Part shown: piece after piece, positions 34,181-45,616 of the stretch
Layout of the letters: each line of letters begins with the position of its first letter
How positions within the stretch are numbered: position 1 is the first letter of the stretch
Assembly (NCBI RefSeq): GCF_014633365.1
Contig: NC_068339.1
Location: 33,117,316 to 33,181,315 of the forward strand
Origin: Diospyros lotus
Lineage: Eukaryota > Streptophyta > Magnoliopsida > Ericales > Ebenaceae
Length of the DNA: 64,000 nucleotides
Reading direction: 5' to 3'
The notes under the pieces: generated by a model
Seen by the model: the letters and a program-made list of their open reading frames with translations, nothing else
Told to the model about the DNA's origin: nothing
Database searches by the model: none
Program-made: the position numbers and the translations under genes

Positions 34181-35240
34181 ACCCACTTGGCTAAAGTAGA
34201 AGACTTGAGTTGTATTTATAGGCATCCCAAAAGATTGAAGAGAAAACTAGCCGTTTGTGATCGTTGAAATTTTAAAAACTAGCCATTAGAAACTTTCTAC
34301 GAAAAGAGTTAGTCGACTGATAAAAATGGTTAGCCGACAGAATCAGGCAAAATAACAAGCTTGGTCGACAAATAAAATAGGTTGGTCGACCCAGTCATAA
34401 AAACAACAAGACACTTAGTCAACCAAGACAAAAATATGCATGACACTTAGTTGACCAAGACTATCCCTTTGTTGACAGACTTAAAGAGTTAGTCGACTAA
34501 GTCAGCACAAAAGCACTATCAGTAGACTAATCTTATAACTTAGTCGACCAAGATAAAAACATGCATGTTGTTGGTCGATAGAGCCTATAGCTTAGTCGAC
34601 CAAGACAATATATCTATTCTGTTAGTCGACAAAGTGAAAGCATGTAGTCGACAAATGAAGCTTGATGATACAAAACATTACAACATATTTACATAAATGT
34701 CCTCATTTTCTTTAATTTATATTTTACCTTCCATTTCTATAATACATAAATATAAATAAAAAAGTACCCCCTATTTGGATTCAATAAAAATATCTAGAAA
34801 ATCAAAATCCATAACCATAAGAAAATAAAATTTTGGTTTTAGTACAAACTTGGGATTTAGAAAAAATTTCACTCTCAAAATATATACCTTCTATTTATGG
34901 AAAAATTCATTAAAAATAATTTTAACAACAATGATTATTAGCTATCAAAATACCGGGAAATAATTTTTCAAAATGAAAATATTTTCTTATATGTCTCCTT
35001 ATAATGTGCTAATTTTCTAGACTTAGAAAAATTATATTAAAGGTAAAAACATCCATTATCCAATTATTCAAAAACCAATTTGGTGAAATCATTTAGGAGA
35101 TTCTTTCTAGATCTTAAAGCTTATTTGTGCAAATCTCCAACAAATTATATTCTTGACAAATGACTTAGGGAATAAATTGATTTTATTTTTCATCATCAAA
35201 ACCAAATACAAAAGTAAAATATCACAAAGGTTCTATGAGG
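34181..35240 (-). repeat. GTCGAC-family LTR-like repeat, copy 4b, inverted
   Basis: Minus-oriented: starts near TGTGATATTTTACTTTTG (35235) with TTTTGATGATGAAAAA, is homologous at 34680-35060 to copy 2 (14100-14420), has a dense word array at 34310-34660 (TAGTCGACCAAG, TAGTCGACTAAG and similar) and a TATAAATACAACTC box near 34213. With copy 4a it forms a tail-to-tail pair of the same family. Confidence 0.6.
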
Positions 35241-35857
35241 GCGCACAGACAAAAACGTACTTATCAAGTAACCTTAGATTATTAATTTTGGGTTTTTGAT
35301 AGTTTAATCCAAATAAAATTTATATTTGAGGGTGTAATTGCAATGTGCAACGGTTGAAGTGAAAATAAGAATCTAATTTATGGATTTATATGTAATTTTC
35401 ATAATTTTAATTATATAATAAATTATATATGTGTGTGAATATATATATGCGTTTATATACATATATGTGTGCAGAGAAACTAAGGGTGAAATAATTTCAA
35501 TGGGCTATGCTTGGTGCCTAAGCTTCAGGTGACTATATATATATATATATATATGGGTGGGCATTTGAAGCAAAAATCAAGGAGAGGGGTGAGTGAAATC
35601 GGAAGAACTATGGAAGAGAAAGTGGCGGCCATGGCTGGGCAGCAAGCTGCACAAGGCAACGGTGGCGTACTGGTTGCCAGTGGCAGCCCCGATGATGGCT
35701 GGTTGGGCAGTGATTGGTGGTTGGAGGCAGCCAAAACTGGCCCAAGTAGCAAGCGGCAGCCATTGCCGCAACCTTAAAATAGCCATGGCAGCAAGTAGCA
35801 ACCGCGAATAGCGATAGGGGGCGGCTGGCAAAGCAGGTAGCAACGATGGCCTGCATT
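35241..35857 (+). repeat. TGTAACACCC-type LTR C, first segment
   Basis: Plus-oriented fragment. The stretch TAACCTTAGATTATTAATTTTGGG to GTAATTGCAATG at 35270-35350 aligns with solo LTR A read on the minus strand (about 6300-6380). It has (TA)9 at 35534-35551. The rest of the LTR lies at 45148-45616 and after 47579, beyond two insertions. Open frames around 35500-35900 are leader-type LTR sequence. Confidence 0.7.
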
Positions 35858-36639
35858 TACTACAAGAAACAAGATTTTTAGTAGAGGCCAAGACCGTCAC
35901 TAAAACCATAAAAACTCATTACTAAAAGTTTTAGTGGCTGTCAAATTGGTCGCCACAAGCTGTCACTAAAAAGTCTGTCACAAATAGTATTAGTGGCGAT
36001 TATTGGCTAGTCATCACTTAAAATACCCATTTAGTGGCAGGCGAATGTGACGGTCACAAAAAAAATTTTAGTGACAACCACAGTCCTCCTCCACTAATGT
36101 CATTTTTTGTGACGGTCATGGCTGTCACAAAAAATGAGTCTTCAGTGACAACCACTGTTGTCACAAGTTATGAATTTTTTGTGACGACTTTGCTGGCTGT
36201 CACAAATGATAAGATTTTAGTGATAGTGTTGACCGCTACAAAATGAACATTTTTTAGTGACCACATTATATTGGTTGCCACAAAAAGTGTTTGACATATA
36301 CTTTTAGTGAGAGTCATGGTTGCCACAAAAGAAGACATTTTTAGTGACCACTTTTTGTTGGCCGCCACAAAAAGTGATTTTTATAAAATTTTCCCACAAC
36401 CCACTTCTTGTTTTTCTATATTTTAAACCCTATTAATTTAATACATTGCATCCAAAATAAACACCATTCTAATCATCAAGAAACTTCAGAAAACAACTCT
36501 AGTCAATTAATAATTGACTAGCACTTTAAATTTACATTATCATCAAAAAAAGATATCTAGCAATTTACATTCACATTGTCATCAAAAAAAGACACCTAGC
36601 ACTTTATATCAAAAAATACATCAAACAATTAAGTCTAGT

Positions 36640-38200
36640 CAATTGTTATTTCTAATCCTTCATGCCCTAACATCTTCCATAAAAGCTTCAAAAATTGATT
36701 GTCTTTCTTTGACTTGGTCCAATTCTGTCAGCAACGCTTAATTTTTCTCTTTCAAAAGTTGCACTTCATTTTTCAAACCATTATTATGTTGTCACATTTG
36801 TTCTAGTTCTGTAACAAGCTCATGATGAGATGGAATCTTTCCAAGGACAGAAGAAGAAGTTGGTTCTAATCCATACCCACGAACACGTCCATGCCTTTCT
36901 CTTCCCATTACTTCAGAAAAAATTTCATTTTCATCAATAGCTTGAGAAGGTTCTTCCTCATCTCTTTGGGTTACTAAAGATCGAATTTTGTCTTAAAATT
37001 TCATAATAAATAAAATAGATATGTTATAACATAATATTAAAATATATATCACAATAACAACATAAACTACTTAAAATAAAATTTACCACTATTTCTTTTG
37101 ATGTTGAATCAACCATTGACTCGTCTTTTTTCTTGTGTGTCACCTTGAACATTTCCCATGCAAACGGTTCGTGCCCTAATATTTTAGCCTGTATTAAATA
37201 GACAAGTTAATCAACAACAAAAAATTGTTAATGAGAAAGATGTATAAATGACTTAAATTATACATGTTTAGCTCTAACTCGAGCAAAACTTCTAGTGCCT
37301 GTAGTTTTTTTCATTATTTGCTTTCATCGATTAGACTTATTACGAGCACACGCAACCTATATGGAAGACCAAATACAATAATCATGTTTTAAATAATTAA
37401 AATGACTTGTGCATAAAAAAAGTAAAGGATATAGAATACCTGAAACTCACGTGAGCTCAACGAAGTAACAAATTGTCTCTATTGTCCTTGGTCGACTGTT
37501 GTTGGAGCAAACTTAATTCGATCATCATCATTGTCATATGCATCATAATAGTCAACCTTCAACCTATATCTATGGTTTGCAAAAGCCCTTCCCATCTTTC
37601 TAAAGATCCAATTTTTTCTTACTTCATTTTCTTCAAATTCAAATTTCTCCTACACAAGTTAAAAGAAAAAGTTGTTTGAAACGTTGTAAGTCATGAAGAA
37701 CGATTTAATACAATATCATATAAGTATAATATAGAATAATTACTAATCTTACCAGTACATAAGAATACATTTTATTCTTATTGTCTTGTGGAACATCTTC
37801 CCAACGCTTGCAAGAAATTGGTGCATCTTCACATACTTTAACAATCTTGCCAATATAACTTACAAACACATTAGCATTTGATCCAATGGCTTGACCATAA
37901 TTATTGAATTCCAATGGAAATTTTTGACCAGGAGCCAAAGATGTTAGTATTTTATTCTTTGTTTTCCCTCGACCTCTTTTTCTTGCATTAGATGATGATG
38001 ATCCTATACAATAAATATATGATAAATAAAAAATAATAATTATTTTATCATTTTACAGATGAGAAAACCAAACTATTAAAACATAGCTAATTATTTCTTA
38101 CCAGCGTAACTTTGTCTTGTAGATGGATCAAGATTAGGTGGTGTGACTAGAGTTTGTTCATTGGTTTCAGCTATACCCTCCATTGGCTACAACATAGACT
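36640..38200 (-). pseudogene. CACTA second protein, Transposase_24-like, exons or fragments
   Basis: Minus-strand coding pieces separated by AT-rich gaps. The clearest, 37938-37705, reads MAPGQKFPLEFNNYGQAIG, NANVFVSYIGKIV, CKRWEDVPQDNK, matching the start of the plant Ptta/En/Spm Transposase_24 family. Next, 37650-37470 encodes WIFRKMGRAFANHRYRLK and DRIKFAPTTVDQ, then 37460-37270 SLSSREFQVACARNKSNR and a TGTRSFARVRAK block. A last piece near 36840-36640 has coiled-coil-like glutamine/leucine content. Gaps may be introns (the order is colinear) but stops such as the one near 37485 suggest decay. In CACTA elements this protein binds subterminal repeats. Confidence 0.7.
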
Positions 38201-38465
38201 TATATATAGAAATGGACTAAAGAAAAAAGAAACACTGAAATACACTAAGCTTTAGAAAAATAGAAGGAAAAAAAAAAACATATCAAAACTAAGCAAGCAA
38301 GACATATACAATGAATCATCATCGCTTAAAACTGGTTTTTGTTTCCTTCTTCCTCTAGTCTTTTTCTTTCCCTTAACTGAAGGATACATTCTTTTCCTTC
38401 ATTGTCTTGATGTCCCTTCTTCAAATGCAATCTCTAGCAGAATGTCACTTCTATGGTATGAAAAC

Positions 38466-39590
38466 TCAGTCATTTAGATCCGCATCTTGGGTTGGACATT
38501 GGCCAATGTTTGACAGATCATTTTGTTGAAATGGTTCATCACTAGTGGCTTCATAGGCATCCATATCATAATAGTCTCGAGGTTGTGATCGTTGAACAAC
38601 ATACCAATTAGGTTCCCCCATTTCCCTTACATAAAACACCTGTTCAGCTTGGCAGGCAAGTATAAACGGTTCATTAGTCTGCAATGATCTATCAAGATTT
38701 AAGGAAGTGAATCGTAATTATCTTTCTTGATTCCTCTTCCTTTATTGCATATATCTCTCCAATCCACTTGAATAGTACTACTCGTAAACCACCAAGATAT
38801 TGCAATTTGATAATATTCATTAACACGCCATAGTAATCCACATTACCAAGGGTTGGGTTACCATCTCTCGCAGTTGTAAAACTATTAGTTTCCCCTCTCA
38901 CGAAAACTCCACTATTCTGAGATTTCAATTCTTTCTCTCGATCTCGGGTGTGGAACCGAAAACCATTAACAATGTAGCCCTTGTATGACAATACACTATG
39001 ATTTGGCCCTCGAGCAAATGATAACAAGTGATTGGTGACTTTGCCATTTTCTGAATTATACATTTGTGTCACATATCCATTTAATGGGAAATGGGTTAAA
39101 TAACAATATAGTTCAAATGGATGGCATTGAACATGTAACCACAATACATTTAAATAATACATATTCGATCTTAATATACCTACTTGATGCTCAAACCAAC
39201 TTGAGAATTCTCTATTGTGAATGTTTTCTATGTTTCTGGGATGGGAATGGGCTAGAGATTGGACCACCAATTGTTTATGTTCTCTATTTTAAATTACACA
39301 CAAAAGCGATAAGAGAAATTCCATGGAAAAATAATTGTTATAAATTAATTGGTATAAAACATGTCAAAATTATCACTTACTCTATGAATGATTGGATTTC
39401 ATCACAATTTTTAAGGACATATAATCGAGCTTGGGACCATTCCTCTCTTCCAAGCTAACATTGAGTCGTTTTTCCTAAAGCACGACCTCTTTGAGTAAAC
39501 ACAGATAATCCACTAATTGTGTTCACACCATCCCCGTCAGCATTTCTTTCAACACGATTGAATTTCGTTTCACACCAAGGCTCTAAACAA
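38466..39590 (-). pseudogene. CACTA transposase-associated protein, DUF4218 end and DUF4216
   Basis: Minus strand. The upstream piece (39590-39380) has GLSVFTQRGRALGK, a stop, then REEWSQARLYVLKNCDEIQ, the C-terminal end of DUF4218. A GTAAGTG donor follows near 39381. The main piece (39270-38692) carries DUF4216: FSSWFEHQVGIL, GYIVNGFRFHTRDRE, QNSGVFVRGET, NVDYYGVLMNII, RVVLFKWI. After a frame change, 38684-38466 continues with NEPFILACQAEQVFYVREMG and VVQRSQPRDYYDMD, typical of the end of these proteins. In full CACTA genes a catalytic Transposase_21 domain precedes these domains; here it is missing. Confidence 0.82.
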
Positions 39591-40867
39591 ACTTAATGAC
39601 AGGAGGTGGACAAACAAAAATCAGGTTGTACATCACTAATAGAAAACCAACCCCCTCCCCTGGCCAACAAACAAAAAAAAAAAGATAACTTAGTATTCAT
39701 AGCCCCTCTACAGTGGCCTAATGTTTTCCTCGTTGCCAAAGTACAAGGCAGCTAGCGGTATTGGTCACACCACAAGAATCAACAAAAATTCTTGAAATGA
39801 GCATGAACACATAAAGGGACTTCTTCACGCACGAAATAAACAACTTTTTTGTTTTTCTATTTCTAAGGTCAAATCCAACATAAAAGGTGATTAGAAGAAA
39901 AGTCTTATCAAAGATTAAAAAAGAACTACCTTTTATTTAAACAACCAAACATAATAAATTGTTATTTTCTCTAAACACTTATCAAACATAGTAAAACAGA
40001 ATATCTAAACAACCACCTTTTGGCATTGGAACAAGGTGAGGACTTCAAATGTATCCATAAGGCATATTAGGTAATATATATATATATACTACCTTATATA
40101 TATATTACGATAGTGTATAATAAATTGTTATTTTCTCTTTATATCCGATCCAACAATTTTTTTCTTCTTTTCTTCCTTTCTCAAACTTGTAATGTATCTT
40201 ATGGGTGCTTAAGTGACAAAACATATGCCACCACTAAACGTCCAAATTTAGAAAGAAAAAGATTAAAAAAGGACAGACTTGAACTTGGTTTTACCCCAGT
40301 CAGGAGATGTCACAAGAGTGACATCTGTATTTTGTATAAAATGCCATTACATTTTATTTACAGAAAATAAAATGGGACTATTTTTCCACAAACTATGCAT
40401 TGCATTAATTTTGACTCTTGCTGAAAAGTTACTCTTTCACACTCCGAAACACTTATCAAAGTGAGCCCATAGATCTATTAAGGAAGTAGTACTTCTATTC
40501 TATTACTGCAAATAATGGAGGCATCACTTGCATTCTAATTATGTCATTAATTTATGACTTTAATGACAGAATACAGATGATTATGTTCCAGTGTTCCTTA
40601 TTATTGGTAAAAATTGTTGATGCATACACTATTAGATAGAGTTCAAAACCAAGTGGGCCAACAGTCTTCTAGATGGTTTATGATGAAAGGACATTACAAC
40701 CATAAATGACATACCACAGAATCACCATTTTGCACTAAGATTTTGACCTTTAGAACTTGTGAATAATTTGAAATTAGCACATCTTACATAATTTGGTAGA
40801 AACAGACACAGAAGTCTCAGACTGAATTGTGTAAACTATTCATGTCTTCTATTAGTAATCATCTAGT
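39591..40867. other. Non-coding part of the CACTA element
   Basis: Where the catalytic transposase should be there is AT-rich DNA with a (TA) run at 40076-40090 and no recognisable domain. The short frame at 40113-40370 shows nothing. Confidence 0.45.
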
Positions 40868-43084
40868 GTAACGCCCAACTTTTCCAAATACACAATAACT
40901 TGAAATATAATTAAGACATCACCTACGGGCGTTATGGAAACCCTTACCAACGGAAGCATTGGATCGAACCTGCAAGCTTAACCAAAGCTAAATAAAGGGG
41001 TTTCCACTAGATTCCTTTACAAGTACAAGAAATGTATACGACCTTCAATACTCCATAACACACAACACATCACAGCAGGTACAATTGTAGGACACCCACA
41101 CACACCCTTTACAACCTTGAATATCCTAGTTGCTATTTACAATACATCACTTGGTTACAAGGGTACATAATGAAATAAAACCAAAAGCTAGCTGCAAAAC
41201 CCAAAGCTAGCCAAGCACCACCCTTTTGCCTTTACTCGAACCAGAACCTGGAACACCTAGCACTTCTGATAAACCTGGGACGTTGAATGTCCCAAGGGTA
41301 TGAAACACCCGAGTTAGACAATAACATCTAAGTGAGTGGTAAGAAAGAAAGGAAACAGTGCATGCAAGAGCAAAAATGCAATACATCAAGAAGTCCTCTC
41401 AAGCCTCTATCATCCTTGTTGGTACTTGTGTGAAATGCCTCAGTCCCACTTGTAGGCTAAGCCCACCTGTAGGCACGTGATCGGAGTCCAACCCCTCACC
41501 CCCACCTGTAAGCATGGCCCCACTTGTAGGCACGGGATTGCCCCCCAGATCATCATGACGATTCACCAACAAGCGACCAATCATTATATACAAATTCCCG
41601 ATCCACCAATAGCCACTGTTACCAAACAACATGTTGAAGATAAAGTAAAAGGAATATGTACAAACTAAGGAATATCAAGTAGGTACGGTGCACAAACCAA
41701 GGAAAATATGATGTGCAAACCACAAGCCACGCGCGAGAGTAATCATGTTTAACCCCATTAACGAACCACAACAACAAACTCCGTGATGCAAGCAAAATAG
41801 GAAAGATACTCAGAAGCAAGGAAACATGAGATGTAAGCCACCAACCCGACATAAATGAGATCAAGGATAATCAAGAAGAAGCAAGAAGCATGCGGAAACC
41901 ACTCACCTTAAAGGTTTACCCTAAGAAGCACCGTTTACAATGAGCAGGATGGGTTTTCTCGTAGTTTTTCTTACTACTTGGCACGAACTTCGAGAAAAAT
42001 CCAAAAACTCCGTCAAGGTTCATTCTCGACTTTCTCCCTTCTTTTCGATAGCGTTTCCTCTCTCAAACTCCCTTCCTTTTCCTCCTTACTTGGTGCCCAA
42101 AATGAATAACCCCAAAGCCCTTACTTATAGGAAACTCTGGCAAACCAAATCGCGTCACGTGTCACGTCATCATGAGATTTCAAATCTTATTTCCTAAATG
42201 GCCAATGAATGTTTGTCATATGTCCTTAGGGATAAGGTTTGGAGACTTTTGCAAACTTAGAGACTAAGTAAGCTTTTCATTGGCCAATCATGAGATGCCA
42301 TCTCAGGGGGTCATTATGAGCCATCATGTGACCTTATCTTATCTTCCAAGTGGCCAACGATTGATTGCCATGTGTCCTTAAGGATAAGGTTTGGAGACTT
42401 TTGGAGGCTTAAGTAATCTTGGAGGCAAAGCAAAAGACTTGGGGAAGACTTCGAGAAGACTTGGACTTTAAAACGATCTAAAGGTGGAATGGAATGTAAT
42501 TTGAGTTCCGCAATCATGAGGCCTTATCTTAGCTTCCAAGCATTCCATTCATTGCTTTCCATGTGTCCCTAGCTTGGGGACTAAGCAAAGGCTTCGATTT
42601 AAATAAGATTTGGAATCCAAAATTGAATTGAAATACAAACTCACGTACGCACCTTCCCAAATATTTACACCCTTGCCCCTACAACCTCACACTTTGATTT
42701 TTGTGCCTTATCATAACTTCTAATGGTTAGTTGGCTCAATTTATTCCCCTAATGATCAAATCACAAGTTTTCAAAAATTACACGTTGGCCCGAACTTTTT
42801 AGTTAATTGTAGTTAGACCCTTTACAACTTGGTCCCTGGGTCATTTTTAATTGCATTTTTTGGTCCTCAAAAAATTGATAAATTACACTAGTACCCCAAA
42901 ATTTTAGATAAATTATACTTTTACCCGAACTTCAATATTTACAATTTTGCCCCTAGTGTCAGAAACTGAACCTTTGACTCAAATCTTCTATAATCCCTCG
43001 AAATGACCTATTTCCTCAAGTATTAGAACCTAACAATCTCAAGTATTACCTCATTTTTTATTTAAAAAAATCTGGGATATTACA
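40868..43084 (-). repeat. Solo LTR B, TGTAACACCC type (2217 bp), 5-bp target duplication
   Basis: Starts TGTAACGCCC and ends GGGATATTACA, flanked by perfect TCTAG duplications (40863-40867 and 43085-43089). The family block with GGGACGTTGAATGTCCCAAG and ATCTAAGTGAG lies at 41277-41336. Its left end aligns with the right end of solo LTR E in opposite orientation (shared GGGCGT, CTTACCAACGGAAG and GAACCTG). A unit of about 130 bp (around ATGTGTCCTTA-GGATAAGGTTTGGAGACTTT) repeats roughly three times at 42180-42600. There is no interior sequence. It lies inside the large CACTA element and is therefore younger than it. Confidence 0.92.
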
Positions 43085-44289
43085 TCTAGAAGGGTGAATT
43101 GCAACAAAATCTGCCAATCCAACTATAACACCATTGTGTGAAAACATGCACTATCTAATATAATATTCTTTGCAATGAAAATAGCCCTGCTTCCTCGTCA
43201 AACTAGTATAGACTAGCAGTAAACGGTCTAAGAACAGAGCACCAATCAATCAAATAAATCCAACGTCTACAAACCAATCCAATGACGACCAGTAAACATC
43301 ACATTGTAAAAACTAAAGCCTACACGTATGAAATAACAATGCACTTGCATATCACAAACCACACACACATTTTGCACATAGATATTTCCGCAATCAATTA
43401 GATTTTCAGATAACGAGCATAGATTGAACCACTTATTCATTAGACCTCCATTGAAATCGTGAAAGACAAATTGAAGATCAATGAAAATGTGATAACCAAG
43501 AAGTTAACAGAAAGAAGTAACAGATCTGAGATTGATTAGTGGTGTTTCAAAGGTGAAATAATACCGGCAGCGCCAGTGACGAGAACACGAACGAGAACAT
43601 GAACGACAGCGCTAGTGACTAGAAGCCGGAGATGGAGACAGAGAAGGAGACGGAGAAGAGATGGAGAAGGAGCCGAAGACGAAAAAGGAGACGAAGCCGG
43701 AGAATGAGATGTTGCGGTACTCAGACAGCGAAAGCGATGGGGTGAAGGCGGGAGAGATGAAAGAGATGAAGGCAAGATGAGGGAGATAGAGGGAAATGAA
43801 TATGGAGGCGGGAGAGATGAAGGGGTAGTAAAAAATATATTTTGTTTATTTTTAAATTTTTATAAATAAAAAGATACTTTGTTTTTAATTATTAATTATA
43901 TTTTATATTTTAAAAATATAAAATATATTATTAATAATTAATTATAAAAATATATTATTAATATAATTATAAAAATTACTATATTATTAATAATTATAAT
44001 TATTATTGATAATATACTTATTCAAGCTTCCCCGTGGCTTATAGCAAATGTTTTTTATTTATAATTAATTATAAGAATAAGTATATTATTAATAATTAAT
44101 TCTAAAAATATATTGAAATAAAAAATATACTTCTTAAGAATATTAAAAGAAGAATGAGTTCTATTATGAAATAAAAATATATTAAAATATACTTTTTAAT
44201 AAAATATTTTTTTATTAATTATTAATTATTAATTATATTTTATATTTTATGTGACATTTTATATTAAAACATTATTATACTTTTTTTAT
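43085..44289. other. CACTA interior, AT-rich and simple repeats
   Basis: No gene. A purine-rich stretch at 43560-43800 (GGAGACGGAGAAG-type) generates a Ser/Pro-rich frame on the minus strand that is not a protein. 43820-44280 is almost pure A/T with repeated TATTATTAATAATTA words. Confidence 0.5.
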
Positions 44290-45144
44290 TAATAATTCAC
44301 TTTTAGTGACAATCAAAGTTAGCCGTCACAAATAAGTATAACTTGGCAGCTATATTTGGTTTTCATAAATAATCCACTTTTAGTGGCCGCCATACTTGGC
44401 CGTCACAAATAGTCATTTCACAAATAGCCATACTTGGCCGTCACAAATAATCAGTAAAACCACTCCCCAAGGTTTTATATTTTTAGTGACTGACAACGGT
44501 GGCCCTCACCAATAATGCACTTTTAGTGGCCGCCACTTGTAGCCGTCACTAATAATGCACCTTTTGTGGCCGCCTAGACCGACTATCACAAATAAGCATA
44601 AGTATGTTGGGCAGCAGAGTGACGGGCACCAACTCTCCACCTTTAGTGGCTGTCACTAGTGGTCATCACTAATAATGCTCTTTTTGTGGCTGCTTAGGCC
44701 AACTGTCACTAATAATGCACTTTTTGTGGCCTCCTTGGCCGACCGTCACTAATAATGCGCTTTTTGTGGCCGCCAACACCGGCTGTCACAAATAAGCATG
44801 TTGGTACCCAAACAATCACAAGTTACAAATGCTCCATCTTTAGTGGCCGCCACCTATAGCCGTCACTAATAATGTACTTTTAGTGGCCGCCTATGCCGAC
44901 CCTCACAAATAAGCTTACTTTTAGTGGTCGCCACATCCGATTGTCACAATAATATACCTTTAGTGGCCACAAATCGCGGCCGTCACAAATAATTAACTCT
45001 TTAATGGCGAATTTTTTTAGGCCGCCACTAAACATGCCTTTTTAGTGACAAACAGTTTTTGGCCGCCACTAATAGTTGTATTTGTGACAAATATCTTCTG
45101 GCCGCCACTAAAAGTGCCCACTAAAAGCTACTTTTCTTGTAGTG

Positions 45145-45616
45145 ATTGCTGTCGCAGTGAGCGGTGGCGACGATTGACACTTGCAAGAGGTGAGCGGTGA
45201 ACTAGAGTGTAATGCACGAAGAAGGAGGAAGGAGAATAAGAAGAAGAAGGAAGAAAGAAAGAAAAAGAAAAGAAAAATGGAAGAAAAAATAGAAAATGAA
45301 GGAAAAATATGAAAAAGTTTTTGAAAAATTTCAGAAAAATTCTGAGAATTAATTTAGGGCTAGAGGAGCATGCTCGAAACCAGAAAAATATCCAAGCACA
45401 CTTTTTGAGGTCATGGCACGTATACCAAGAAATCCTGAGAGGCTAAGTCAAGATGAGTGGTTTTTCTTAGAAATTATTTTATGAATTGTGGTGGTGGAAA
45501 ATTTGAAAAATCATTTAGTGTGGAATTATTGAGGAAAAATAAGAAGAAATAGAGAAAAATTATTAGAAAAGTATTAAAAATAGAATATTAGAATCCTTGA
45601 ATAAATATGATAGCCA
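45145..45616 (+). repeat. TGTAACACCC-type LTR C, second segment
   Basis: Continues LTR C after the CACTA element. A purine-rich block (GAAGAAGGAAGAAAG at 45240-45300) and TTCTGAGAATTAATTTAGGG to TTTTTGAGG at 45330-45410 align with solo LTR A read on the minus strand (5340-5545). It is cut at 45616 by the next solo LTR. Confidence 0.72.

Larger units (their letters stand above)
35858..45144 (-). mobile_element. Large CACTA (En/Spm) element, 9287 bp, degraded
   Basis: Ends TACTACAAGAAA (35858, first base mutated from C) and, inverted, CACTACAAGAAAAG (ending 45144), with ATT on both sides (35855-35857 and 45145-45147). Both subterminal regions (35880-36380 and 44290-45130) are dense arrays of GTGGCCGCCACT/GGCCGTCACTAATAATG-type words. 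Inside, on the minus strand, are fragments of the DUF4218/DUF4216 transposase-associated protein and of a Transposase_24-type protein. I find no Transposase_21 (TNP2) catalytic domain, so it is not autonomous. A solo LTR interrupts it at 40868-43084. Confidence 0.93.

Noticed and set aside
43536..43775. Ser/Pro-rich 79-aa minus-strand frame
   Set aside because: It is the reverse of a GGAGACGGAGAAG purine tract inside the CACTA element.
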